This document shows, piece by piece, positions 13,727-19,988 of a stretch of 21,385 nt of DNA; position 1 is the first letter of the stretch; every line of letters begins with the position of its first letter. Below the pieces are notes generated by a model. The model was not told the origin of the DNA. It saw only the letters and a program-made list of their open reading frames with translations, and did no database searches. The translations under genes and the position numbers were made by a program. This DNA comes from a virus. The stretch lies in the IMG/VR virus record IMGVR_UViG_3300017739_000144, positions 1 through 21,385 of that record. The stretch is one strand, 5' to 3'.

Positions 13727-13734
13727 TATTTATA
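13727..13734 (-). promoter_or_regulatory. T4-late-type promoter before the DUF1549/DUF1501 pair
   Basis: Exact TATAAATA on the minus strand. With the usual T4 late spacing the transcript would begin at about 13721, the ATG itself. Exact matches are expected about three times by chance in a sequence this AT-rich, but all three found are intergenic and just upstream of starts. Confidence 0.5.
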
Positions 13735-13757
13735 AGATTTTTATTCTTAAAATAAAA

Positions 13758-13886
13758 CTATTTCCCCTGGCGATTATATGGTTTCTTGTAATTCTTGGAT
13801 GATTTCAAGCGAGAATCACCTGATTTAGCGTGGACTCCTGGTCTTTTAATTCTTTTCTTGGATTCAAACTGTGATTTTTTCTTCAT
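13758..13886 (-). CDS. Small basic phage protein, RPGVHAK…SKNYKK type (42 aa)
   Basis: ATG at 13886–13884, TAG at 13760–13758. The product is strongly basic and contains RIKRPGVHAKSGDSRLKSS followed by KNYKKPYNRQGK. Mini-proteins with R-P-G-V-H-A-K and S-K-N-Y-K-K are recurrent in T4-like phages as I recall; their role is unknown to me. It is divergent from the ParB-like gene and lies 36 bp upstream of the DUF1549 start, so it may be co-transcribed with that pair. Confidence 0.75.
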   Translation of the reverse strand: MKKKSQFESKKRIKRPGVHAKSGDSRLKSSKNYKKPYNRQGK

Positions 13887-13915
13887 GTATTATATATTGG
13901 ATAAATATATATTGT

Positions 13916-14377
13916 ATGAAAAAACGCGTTCTTGAAAGTAAAGTAATAGATAATTGGAAAGGTTATCCTCTTATTACGCTTTCAGTTGATGAAATTTGGC
14001 AGTCAGTTCCGTCTGTTGATACACTGCGCGGCCGACCATTTAAAGGTCCATTACGGGAAGATATACTTGAAAACGGTATGAAATTTCCTATTTTGGTTGT
14101 CGAGGTTTCTTACCAAGATCTTCGCGAAGCAAAACGAAGATATCGTAAAAAGATTTGCTCTTTGCCTAGTGATAAATTCTGGGGAACTGAAGATCCCAAT
14201 AATACAAAAATTTGGAGTGTTTGGGGAGGATCACAGCGGTTGACTTTTGCAAAAGAAGAAGGATATACTCATATTCATTGCGTCGTTATACCAACCATTC
14301 AAGAGTCTATTTCTTTACAAAGAAAAATGCGGGCACCGTTTCCCGATTTATATGGTAAAGGAAAAAGAAATCGGTGA
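13916..14377 (+). CDS. ParB/sulfiredoxin-fold-like protein
   Basis: A 153-aa protein. The pattern REDILENGMKFPILVVEV followed by WSVWGGSQRLTFAKEEGYTH and HCVVIP matches the ParB N-terminal fold (helix–G-x-x-x-P-I-x-V, then GGSQRL-x-x-A-x-x-x-G). Such domains bind CTP or nucleic acid or act as nucleases; many phage copies are annotated ParB-like nuclease. The C-terminus is basic (LYGKGKRNR). I choose the ATG at 13916 (MKKRVLESK) instead of an upstream ATG at 13871 that adds a Cys/Ile-rich extension and runs into the divergent small gene. GATAAATA lies 8 bp upstream. Confidence 0.65.
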   Translation: MKKRVLESKVIDNWKGYPLITLSVDEIWQSVPSVDTLRGRPFKGPLREDILENGMKFPILVVEVSYQDLREAKRRYRKKICSLPSDKFWGTEDPNNTKIWSVWGGSQRLTFAKEEGYTHIHCVVIPTIQESISLQRKMRAPFPDLYGKGKRNR

Positions 14378-14380
14378 TTG

Positions 14381-14388
14381 TATAAATA
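14381..14388 (+). promoter_or_regulatory. T4-late-type promoter before the endolysin
   Basis: Exact TATAAATA three bases after the preceding stop codon. Predicted +1 near 14394, giving a leader of about 15 nt before the ATG at 14409. Late expression suits a lysis enzyme. Confidence 0.6.
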
Positions 14389-14408
14389 AATAATTCAACT
14401 ATAAAAAG

Positions 14409-15041
14409 ATGAGATTCAAAGGAAAACAAGGCATCGTAAAAGAGGTCCAAGCTGCACTTGGTTTAAAAGCTGATGGTATTGACGGACCTAAAACATGGAA
14501 GATGATTTGGGAGAACCTTGTGCATGACGGTAAAGGAGAACCAGAAAAACCAGAAGCTTCGGTTGAAACCATTCAAGATGACTATTCTGAAGTTTTTAAA
14601 TCTTCCCCAAACCAAAGTGGAACAATTATTCCCAAGTATATTATTCTACATCACAGCAGCGGAAGTCATGATGGTACACGTTCTTGGATTTTAAATAGTG
14701 CTTCAAATGTTAGCTATCATTATCTAATTGCTGCCGACGGTTCACGTACTCAATTTGTGAAAGATACCAAAAAGGCATGGCATGCAGGAAGTTCAAACTG
14801 GGGTGGGATCAGTGGATTAAACAGTCATAGTGTGGCTATATCCTTTTACGGAGATACAAATAATCGAACACCTTCCGCAGCAGAAATTGATTCTTGCGCT
14901 AAGAAATGTATTTACCTTATGAGCAAATTTGGTTTAGACGAAAGCAAGATACTCACTCACGAACAAGTTTCACCAGGCCGGAAGAATGATTGTTCTGAAG
15001 AAACTCAAGAACTGGTATTAAAAAGAATTAAAGAACTATGA
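14409..15041 (+). CDS. N-acetylmuramoyl-L-alanine amidase (endolysin)
   Basis: A 210-aa endolysin. Residues 1–38 form a peptidoglycan-binding-like repeat (VKEVQAALGLKADGIDGPKTWKMIW, the PG_binding_1 pattern). A Glu/Pro/Lys linker follows. The amidase_2 domain runs from about 74 to the end: YIILHHSSG (zinc His81), SYHYLIAADGS, WHAGSSNWGG, NSHSVAISFYGD and ILTHEQVSPGRKNDC (zinc His184; Cys195 the likely third ligand, as in T7 lysozyme). It cleaves the amide bond between MurNAc and L-Ala. There is no signal peptide, so it needs the holin; a holin/spanin cassette lies opposite at 15433–15985. It overlaps the next gene by ATGA (15038–15041). Confidence 0.92.
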   Translation: MRFKGKQGIVKEVQAALGLKADGIDGPKTWKMIWENLVHDGKGEPEKPEASVETIQDDYSEVFKSSPNQSGTIIPKYIILHHSSGSHDGTRSWILNSASNVSYHYLIAADGSRTQFVKDTKKAWHAGSSNWGGISGLNSHSVAISFYGDTNNRTPSAAEIDSCAKKCIYLMSKFGLDESKILTHEQVSPGRKNDCSEETQELVLKRIKEL

Positions 15042-15307
15042 GCAATAACGACGACTTCTTCGATTTTGGATTTACTGTTGTAGACGAAACAGAATTAAAT
15101 TCATATCAAGAAGCACAAACAGAAATCCAAAAAACAACTGCTGAAGCAGATGCCAATCAAGAAAAGATTGATTCTCTTTACTCTGCAGTTCTGCCTTTAT
15201 TGAATAACCTTAAAAGTAGTCCAGAAAAAGATTACATTCTTTGGCCCAACCGACTTAAGATTATTGAACAGTTTGAGGACCACTTAAAGAAAATTTATTA
15301 CAGTTAA
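15038..15307 (+). CDS. Small conserved-type phage protein (89 aa)
   Basis: An 89-aa acidic protein starting with an Asp/Phe-rich stretch (NNDDFFDFGFTVVDETEL) followed by a helical region and a C-terminal LYSAVLPLLNNLKSSPEKDY-type motif ending in WPNRLKIIEQFEDHLKKIY. Proteins with the D-F-G-F-x-x-V-D-E start and the W-P-N-R-x-x-x-I-E end are, from memory, common in T4-like cyanophages; function is unknown. It is translationally coupled to the endolysin by ATGA overlap. Confidence 0.75.
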   Translation: MSNNDDFFDFGFTVVDETELNSYQEAQTEIQKTTAEADANQEKIDSLYSAVLPLLNNLKSSPEKDYILWPNRLKIIEQFEDHLKKIYYS

Positions 15308-15328
15308 TTCCCTTAAGGACCATAGATT

Positions 15329-15357
15329 ATTATACCAAAATGTTTTAATCTTGTAAA
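15329..15357 (-). promoter_or_regulatory. Extended -10 promoter pointing antisense into the endolysin unit
   Basis: TTTACA (15357–15352), a 17-bp spacer ending in TGG, and TATAAT (15334–15329). Predicted +1 near 15322. The first same-strand gene is 1.4 kb away (13886), so the transcript would run antisense through the 89-aa gene, the endolysin and the ParB-like gene. It follows a terminator by 15 bp. Confidence 0.65.
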
Positions 15358-15372
15358 GGAAAAAGTTAACAA

Positions 15373-15406
15373 AAAAGAGCCGCCCTATTTCTAGAGCGGC
15401 TCTTTT
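15373..15406 (-). terminator. Bidirectional terminator between lysis units
   Basis: AAAAGAGCCGC (15373–15383) and GCGGCTCTTTT (15396–15406) form an 11-bp perfect stem with a 12-base loop and T-runs on both strands. It would end the holin/spanin transcript (-) and the endolysin transcript (+). Confidence 0.88.
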
Positions 15407-15432
15407 GTATTATTAGTTATGTATGATTAACT

Positions 15433-15675
15433 TTACTGACCGATCAGCATTTCTCTAAACGAATAGTCGGAGTGAAATTTCTGTCCCCGGCCCATAAGAG
15501 TACCTTCTTCAAACTGATAACTTTTACCATCAATCAGGTGAATCTCCATCGGGTCGTACAGGGCTGAGTTGTTCAACGTATCTCTGTTTGCGCCCCAAGA
15601 GCCTTTTGATACGCAGCTTACCTGCAGCATCAGAAGAGGTAGCAGCAATAGAGTCAATTTCATCTTCAATGTCAT
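15433..15675 (-). CDS. Small lipoprotein, candidate outer-membrane spanin (o-spanin)
   Basis: An 80-aa protein with a signal peptide (MTLKMKLTLLLLPLLMLQVSC) ending in Cys21; the lipobox is weak because Gln is at -3. The mature part is short (about 60 aa) and polar, with DPMEIHLIDGKSYQFEEGTL and a GRGQKFHSDYSF segment. Its first half is encoded in a different frame inside the preceding gene (146-bp overlap, 15530–15675). A small lipoprotein nested in another frame of a small membrane-associated protein, right after a holin, is the classic Rz/Rz1 layout. The role would be fusing inner and outer membranes in the last step of lysis, attached to the inner leaflet of the outer membrane. The call rests mainly on architecture. 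Confidence 0.65.
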   Translation of the reverse strand: MTLKMKLTLLLLPLLMLQVSCVSKGSWGANRDTLNNSALYDPMEIHLIDGKSYQFEEGTLMGRGQKFHSDYSFREMLIGQ

Positions 15676-15769
15676 CTATATAAGTTTCTCGTTTCCACTG
15701 TATATGAGCTGCATAGGCCTCACACGCAGCAGTGGCTGCATACAGTGCGGCTTTGATTATAGCCATCAT
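15530..15769 (-). CDS. Candidate inner-membrane spanin (i-spanin)
   Basis: A 79-aa protein. The N-terminal 24 residues (IIKAALYAATAACEAYAAHI) could insert in or lie on the membrane, though they are less hydrophobic than a typical anchor. Residues ~28–70 are highly charged and helical (RETYIDDIEDEIDSIAATS, KLRIKRLLGRKQRYVEQL), fitting a periplasmic coiled coil. An upstream TTG would add two residues; I use the ATG at 15769. It contains the start of the o-spanin gene in another frame. Alternative: an unrelated small phage protein next to the holin. Confidence 0.55.
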   Translation of the reverse strand: MMAIIKAALYAATAACEAYAAHIQWKRETYIDDIEDEIDSIAATSSDAAGKLRIKRLLGRKQRYVEQLSPVRPDGDSPD

Positions 15770-15787
15770 ATACAATTACTTACTTAA

Positions 15788-15985
15788 TTACTCCGATCCT
15801 TCGCCCTTGTCCTTTGCCTTAGCAATGTTCAGAGCAAGGAAGTCAATAACCCAGTAAACATAACCAAGCTTGGATCCTTGAGCTGGTGTTGGGGTAGAGG
15901 CAGTAATAACAGCAGCTGCCGCAATAATAGCAGTTGCCCAGTTAAACCATACTTCGTCTTGTACGAATGCGATTAGTTGTTCCAT
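15788..15985 (-). CDS. Candidate holin (two-helix small membrane protein)
   Basis: A 65-aa protein with one clear transmembrane helix (FNWATAIIAAAAVITAS, ~14–30), a short TPTP turn, a second hydrophobic segment (GYVYWVIDFLALNIA, ~41–55) and a charged Lys/Asp/Glu tail. Size, topology and charge fit a phage holin, which forms inner-membrane holes to release the endolysin. It is the first gene after an exact TATAAATA, and the spanin candidates follow within 20 bp. The leader is about 49 nt and contains AAAGAAAA. Confidence 0.7.
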   Translation of the reverse strand: MEQLIAFVQDEVWFNWATAIIAAAAVITASTPTPAQGSKLGYVYWVIDFLALNIAKAKDKGEGSE

Positions 15986-16039
15986 ATTGTTTTCTTTGTT
16001 TGTGTTAATCGAACAGTTTGTTTTTATCAGTTCTAAAAA

Positions 16040-16047
16040 TATTTATA
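16040..16047 (-). promoter_or_regulatory. T4-late-type promoter for the holin/spanin cassette
   Basis: Exact TATAAATA on the minus strand, 11 bp beyond the stop of the glycosyltransferase gene at 16059. Predicted +1 near 16034. No terminator is visible between the glycosyltransferase genes and this site. Confidence 0.6.
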
Positions 16048-16058
16048 CAAATCATTTA

Positions 16059-16616
16059 TTATCTGTCTAAAAAAATTATATTTTCTTCTTCACTTTGTTT
16101 GTTTAAGTATCTTTCTTCGGCCTTAGCATGGTGACGTTTTTCTACACTACGGCTTATTCTTTTTCTATAAAAGTTTGCTTTTTTAAATGAGTCAAACCCT
16201 ATAAGTTTAATCTTTGCAGGAGAAGCTTTATTAAGTAAATACCAAATGGTAGATATCCCTACACTTGGATCCTTTTTTGTATCAATGGCCAATGCTGCAT
16301 CCTTGGGATCGCAGTCAAGATGAATATAATCGTGTCTTAAATTCACTGGAGGATGGCGATCGTATCTTACACAAAGGTCAGGCTTTACTTCTGCTTTAGA
16401 ATAAATTTCTTGGCATAAGTTTTCAAGCTTCATGGCAAATATCCAAGCGTCGCATTTTTGTCCTATAGCATGCATGTGTAAGTATGCAATTGAAAGATTA
16501 AAACGAATAACAAACTCGTGCGAATCAATAAGTTCTGAGTAATCTTGTAGCAGTAAAGATCTGCTGTTACCAACTACCAGAACTTCTTTCCCCTTTACTG
16601 CATCACTTAATTTCAT
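16059..16616 (-). CDS. GT29 (sialyltransferase-like) glycosyltransferase
   Basis: A 185-aa protein with the three sialylmotifs of family GT29: motif L, VLVVGNSRSLL followed by SELIDSHEFVIRFN (13–40); motif S, DPSVGISTIWYLL followed by KIKLIGFDSF (116–145); and a VS-like H-x-x-x-E (His163, Glu167). The donor would be a CMP-activated acidic sugar in canonical members; bacterial and phage relatives may differ. It is shorter than animal enzymes, and there is no membrane anchor, so it should be cytosolic. It is the last gene of the glycosyltransferase array, followed directly by the lysis cassette. Confidence 0.8.
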   Translation of the reverse strand: MKLSDAVKGKEVLVVGNSRSLLLQDYSELIDSHEFVIRFNLSIAYLHMHAIGQKCDAWIFAMKLENLCQEIYSKAEVKPDLCVRYDRHPPVNLRHDYIHLDCDPKDAALAIDTKKDPSVGISTIWYLLNKASPAKIKLIGFDSFKKANFYRKRISRSVEKRHHAKAEERYLNKQSEEENIIFLDR

Positions 16617-16631
16617 ACAAAAAGCTGCAAA

Positions 16632-17363
16632 TTATCTCCAGTGTTTCTTTACGCTCGAGTTTATATTATCATGCGGTTTCGGATTGCCGTGAAAGACAAT
16701 GATCGAAGTATTTTCAGTTTTTCTTTTCCACGGATTGCGGTTTCCATACTTATAACTGTCAACCCAATCCAGCTCATAATTGGTTATATCTTTATCCATA
16801 ACTCGCCAAATCCAACATTGATCACCGTGAAGCTCGCGTGTAACTTCTTTTGAAAATTGAGTATAAATTTTTTCGGTTTGAGGTGAAGGAGTCCATACCA
16901 TAACTGAAGAGTTGTGGGCGGCATGCTTTTTATTCGGTCCAAAATTTTCGATCATGGTAAAAGGACTTACAATAGACGCAAATTTATCAAGTGAATTAAT
17001 TATAATAACGTCCAAGTCCAAAAATAAAACCTTGCCCTTGAAAAGATCTGGCTTGAATAGTGAAGTTTTTTGCCACCATCCCTCTGGTCCAACTTCCAGC
17101 GGGATCTTTTTTACACCTTCTGGTACATCATCACGATCAGTAAGACAGACAAAATCATGAGGAACGGTAAGATGTCGAGCAACCGAGTTGCGTAACTTTT
17201 CAACATACTCTTTTCCATAAAGAGTTCCCCACCAAACGCAAGCCACAGTAATTTTTTTAGGATCTTCACCACCCCTTGATCTAACCGGTGGATAAGGAGT
17301 TGGAATGGTTAAATCGATTCCGTTTATAATTTTTGATGATTGATTTATTTGCGAGCCGGCCAT
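16632..17363 (-). CDS. Glycosyltransferase, GT-A fold (GT8/GT32-like)
   Basis: A 243-aa protein with a nucleotide-sugar-binding DxD: KVLFLDLDVIIINSLDKF (D116-L-D118). Upstream are ITVACVWWGTLYGKEYV and PHDFVCLTDRDDVP, the usual N-terminal beta-strand and C-L-T-D pattern; downstream are HNSSVMVW, GDQCWIWRV and a terminal IIVFHGNPKPHD, where the His likely contributes to metal binding. Donor and acceptor are unknown. It begins in the TTATATTATG context and is 8 bp from the preceding GT25 gene. Confidence 0.82.
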   Translation of the reverse strand: MAGSQINQSSKIINGIDLTIPTPYPPVRSRGGEDPKKITVACVWWGTLYGKEYVEKLRNSVARHLTVPHDFVCLTDRDDVPEGVKKIPLEVGPEGWWQKTSLFKPDLFKGKVLFLDLDVIIINSLDKFASIVSPFTMIENFGPNKKHAAHNSSVMVWTPSPQTEKIYTQFSKEVTRELHGDQCWIWRVMDKDITNYELDWVDSYKYGNRNPWKRKTENTSIIVFHGNPKPHDNINSSVKKHWR

Positions 17364-17371
17364 AATATAAG

Positions 17372-18007
17372 TTATGATTGTTTAATAACTTTCGTTATTC
17401 CTTTTTTGTCTGATGTATATTGTATAGTAGTAAATTCTGATATGGCTTTTATCGGCCAGGGCGCATATTCTTGCATCCAGCTAAAATTTAAAAATACATC
17501 TGCACCGGCCCAAATGCCATTTTTATTTATGGTATCCATTATTCTTTTTGCGCCATTGGGTGATATGGCGTATCCATGAGCTCCTTTTAAATGAGGATTC
17601 GGAAAGGTGTGTAAACCATTTTTAGGATGATGATAACGACCATATGACGGCTTGGCTAAATTGACCAAAAGGTAATCTTTAAGATCAGGTAGTTTATCTA
17701 CAAACACTGCGTCGTGTTCTAAAACCAAAACTGGTTCGTTTAAATCAATTGCCTTTTGCCATAAAGAATAGTGAGAAAGCAGACAAGAACACTGAGCGTC
17801 CAAACTTCTTAAATGAGGATTCTTGTGTATTCTATCTGTTAGTTTAATACCAAGCTTTTCAAATACATCAAAGGGTTTATCTTTTGGTGTAAATGCATTA
17901 AAAGTTTCTACTTTAATACCAAACTTTTCCGCGGAGTCAATACAGCGTTGAGCCGAGTTCACAGACTCTTCAATATCTGAAATGGTTATAACAAAAGGTT
18001 TCATCAT
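17372..18007 (-). CDS. GT25-family glycosyltransferase (paralogue 1)
   Basis: A 211-aa GT25-type transferase (LPS galactosyltransferase-like). It has PFVITISDIEESVNSAQRCI at the start, CLLSHYSLWQKAI (75–87), VLVLEHDAVFVDKL (93–106, containing the metal-binding E-H/D-D signature) and HGYAISPNGAKRIMD. Members transfer galactose or glucose in lipo-oligosaccharide or glycan assembly. It overlaps the upstream gene by ATGA (18004–18007). It shares LEHDAVF with two other genes in this array. Confidence 0.88.
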   Translation of the reverse strand: MMKPFVITISDIEESVNSAQRCIDSAEKFGIKVETFNAFTPKDKPFDVFEKLGIKLTDRIHKNPHLRSLDAQCSCLLSHYSLWQKAIDLNEPVLVLEHDAVFVDKLPDLKDYLLVNLAKPSYGRYHHPKNGLHTFPNPHLKGAHGYAISPNGAKRIMDTINKNGIWAGADVFLNFSWMQEYAPWPIKAISEFTTIQYTSDKKGITKVIKQS

Positions 18008-18741
18008 CCCTTTTTGTATCTAAATCTAGAAACCCAATTTGTACAATTGGTATTTACCTTCAAATCTTTATCAGAACATAGACATAGCGAATAAATTGAT
18101 TGATCGTGTCTATGACTCATAAATCCTTTTACATTTTTTTCATTACTAGGGGTATCATCAATCAAATGATAATCGGATTGCATTATTGTATCTATCTTTT
18201 TAACAAGGTTTCTCGTTTTATCATTTACAGTAAACATTAACACGGTTGCTGCATGCATCCTTTGCTTACGAACTTCTTCAGTAGCTTCAAGATATTTAAG
18301 CGTATCCATTTTAGTCCATGTTTCATTATTTGTTGAAGCGCCATATAACCAATACCCCGGACCACCGGTTTTAAAAGTATCATTATCGCCTCCGTGAGTG
18401 TGGTCAATAACATCATAATCAAGCGCAAGAGCATCAGAAAGTTTTGTTTTAATATCGGCTAAATATCTGCACCCCGCGTCTGAATATAAAACTTTATCGC
18501 CATCTTCGCTGTTCTCAAACATGCGATTAATGATATGGAATTTCCATATCCAAAAACCAAACCCCCTATTATTATCAAACATTAAATCTTTATGTTTATT
18601 CTGAAAATCTTTATCCAGTGTAGAGAAATTGTTATTCTCTATTACGCTAAATAAATTAAGAGATTTAACTTCTTTAGATAATCTAGAAGCTGCCGCTTTA
18701 AACGTATCAGGCCCTTCTCCAAATGTTAAAAATTTATTCAT
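18004..18741 (-). CDS. Glycosyltransferase-like protein with SDAGC motif
   Basis: A 245-aa protein with the pattern RGFGFWIWKFHIINRMF (59–75), DGDKVLYSDAGCRY (80–93), a Gly/Asn-rich loop and a late HRHDQSIYSL. The combination R-G-x-G-x-W-x-W-K…Y-x-D-A-G-C…R-H-D-Q-S is seen in a GT-A-like family from capsule loci and large phages, as I recall it; S-D-A-G-C takes the place of the usual DxD. Donor is unknown. It starts 2 bp after the preceding stop and overlaps the following gene by ATGA, so it is firmly in the operon. Confidence 0.7.
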   Translation of the reverse strand: MNKFLTFGEGPDTFKAAASRLSKEVKSLNLFSVIENNNFSTLDKDFQNKHKDLMFDNNRGFGFWIWKFHIINRMFENSEDGDKVLYSDAGCRYLADIKTKLSDALALDYDVIDHTHGGDNDTFKTGGPGYWLYGASTNNETWTKMDTLKYLEATEEVRKQRMHAATVLMFTVNDKTRNLVKKIDTIMQSDYHLIDDTPSNEKNVKGFMSHRHDQSIYSLCLCSDKDLKVNTNCTNWVSRFRYKKG

Positions 18742-18743
18742 TA

Positions 18744-19412
18744 TTACTTTGTAGTTGTTGACATTACACCTTGCACTTTTGTATAATAAGGATAAACAAC
18801 CTTTAGCATATCAGGACAAAGGTGATTACACATAAGAGCATCGTTTGGCCAAATTCCATATTCATCAACTAATTCAAGTAAATGCTTTGCAGCAAAAGGT
18901 TTAATTATATAAGCTGAGTTTCCCGCTAAACCTTGAGGTACGTTTTGACTATCTACCATAGGGCAAGACGTGATTCCCTTTTGGGCCGAGGCCTTTTTAT
19001 GAAATACATTTGACTTTCGAGTTGCTCCTCTGGGGTCGTTTAAACCAAGTATGCCACCTTCAAAATCAAACGGCTCAAAAGATCTTATAAACACCGCGTC
19101 GTGCTCAAGAATCATTAACGGTTCATTCTGTTCAATACAAAGATTCCACAAAGCCATATGACTGCGAGTGCACGCAACCTTGGCCTTTATATTATTACCA
19201 TATCCTCGACCGTGAAGAGTTAAACCTGACTTTTTACACACCACAGTTTTATCTCCAATGGGATATGTGTATTGGTCGAGATTCTTTTCTGTTATATCTT
19301 CTGCAGATACCTGTTGGAACATTTTAACAGGAAGAGTCGCAGTGCTAATGCAAGCAGCCATTGCGGTAACCGATCTATCATCGTTGTTATTACCGATTAT
19401 GTATGCTTTCAT
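18744..19412 (-). CDS. GT25-family glycosyltransferase (paralogue 2)
   Basis: A 222-aa GT25-type transferase starting MKAYIIGNNN. Conserved elements: KVACTRSHMALWNLCI (78–93), PLMILEHDAVFIRSF (98–112), and SAYIIKPFAAKHLLELV near the end. The ATG at 19412 overlaps the methyltransferase stop by ATGA (19409–19412), which decides the start; an ATG upstream would add an extension inside the preceding gene. Its LEHDAVF region is 29/32 identical at the DNA level to that of paralogue 3. Confidence 0.85.
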   Translation of the reverse strand: MKAYIIGNNNDDRSVTAMAACISTATLPVKMFQQVSAEDITEKNLDQYTYPIGDKTVVCKKSGLTLHGRGYGNNIKAKVACTRSHMALWNLCIEQNEPLMILEHDAVFIRSFEPFDFEGGILGLNDPRGATRKSNVFHKKASAQKGITSCPMVDSQNVPQGLAGNSAYIIKPFAAKHLLELVDEYGIWPNDALMCNHLCPDMLKVVYPYYTKVQGVMSTTTK

Positions 19413-19984
19413 CCTTTCTTTATAATCATAGAGCCTACATTCTTGGTTTCTTCTTCCAATACTTCCCAATCATTATGTTTACACCATTCGTGTACGCCCG
19501 GCCCAATATCTGACGGCTGTTTATTTACGACCGCCGTATCGTGAAGAACAATATATTTTTTAGTTCTCGCCGCATGAAGCTCAAGTTCTTGAATCGTCCA
19601 AGACCACTTGTGTAACGAGTCAATCATTAGCATATCGGTTGAAACCGCACAACGTTTATCAATTGAACTCATTTCGTAAACGTTTAAAGAAACATTATTT
19701 TCCTCAGCAAATTTTTCAAATAGATGTTTTTGCCAATTAAATTTTTCAAGTGTGTGATCAATTAAATGTACTTCTTTAGCACCACCTAATAATGCTGCAG
19801 CTGCAGAAGCTCCTTGATGTGTTCCTAATTCTTTATAAGAATCACAATCTTCCATATATCTTTGAATAAAATCATGGTGCGCACAATAAGCTTTCCCGTG
19901 ATTTTTAGGATCTTCTTGCTGGCATCTGATCTGCGAATAAAAGTCCTTTAAAGTTTTTACGTTTTCAATTGTTGCAGTTAACAT
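19409..19984 (-). CDS. SAM-dependent methyltransferase-like protein
   Basis: A 191-aa Rossmann-type protein. YKELGTHQGASAAAALLGG (50–68) is the SAM-binding loop (E-x-G-x-x-x-G-x-S), EVHLIDHT is the acidic end of beta-2, DMLMIDSLHKW is the post-III region and KYIVLHDT closes the core with the H-D-T typical of the Methyltransf_24/CmcI-like group. Such enzymes methylate sugars or sugar-linked hydroxyls, which fits placement in a glycosyltransferase array. The start at 19984 leaves 4 bp after the upstream stop; an ATG at 20032 would overlap that gene. Confidence 0.75.
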   Translation of the reverse strand: MLTATIENVKTLKDFYSQIRCQQEDPKNHGKAYCAHHDFIQRYMEDCDSYKELGTHQGASAAAALLGGAKEVHLIDHTLEKFNWQKHLFEKFAEENNVSLNVYEMSSIDKRCAVSTDMLMIDSLHKWSWTIQELELHAARTKKYIVLHDTAVVNKQPSDIGPGVHEWCKHNDWEVLEEETKNVGSMIIKKG

Positions 19985-19988
19985 AACT

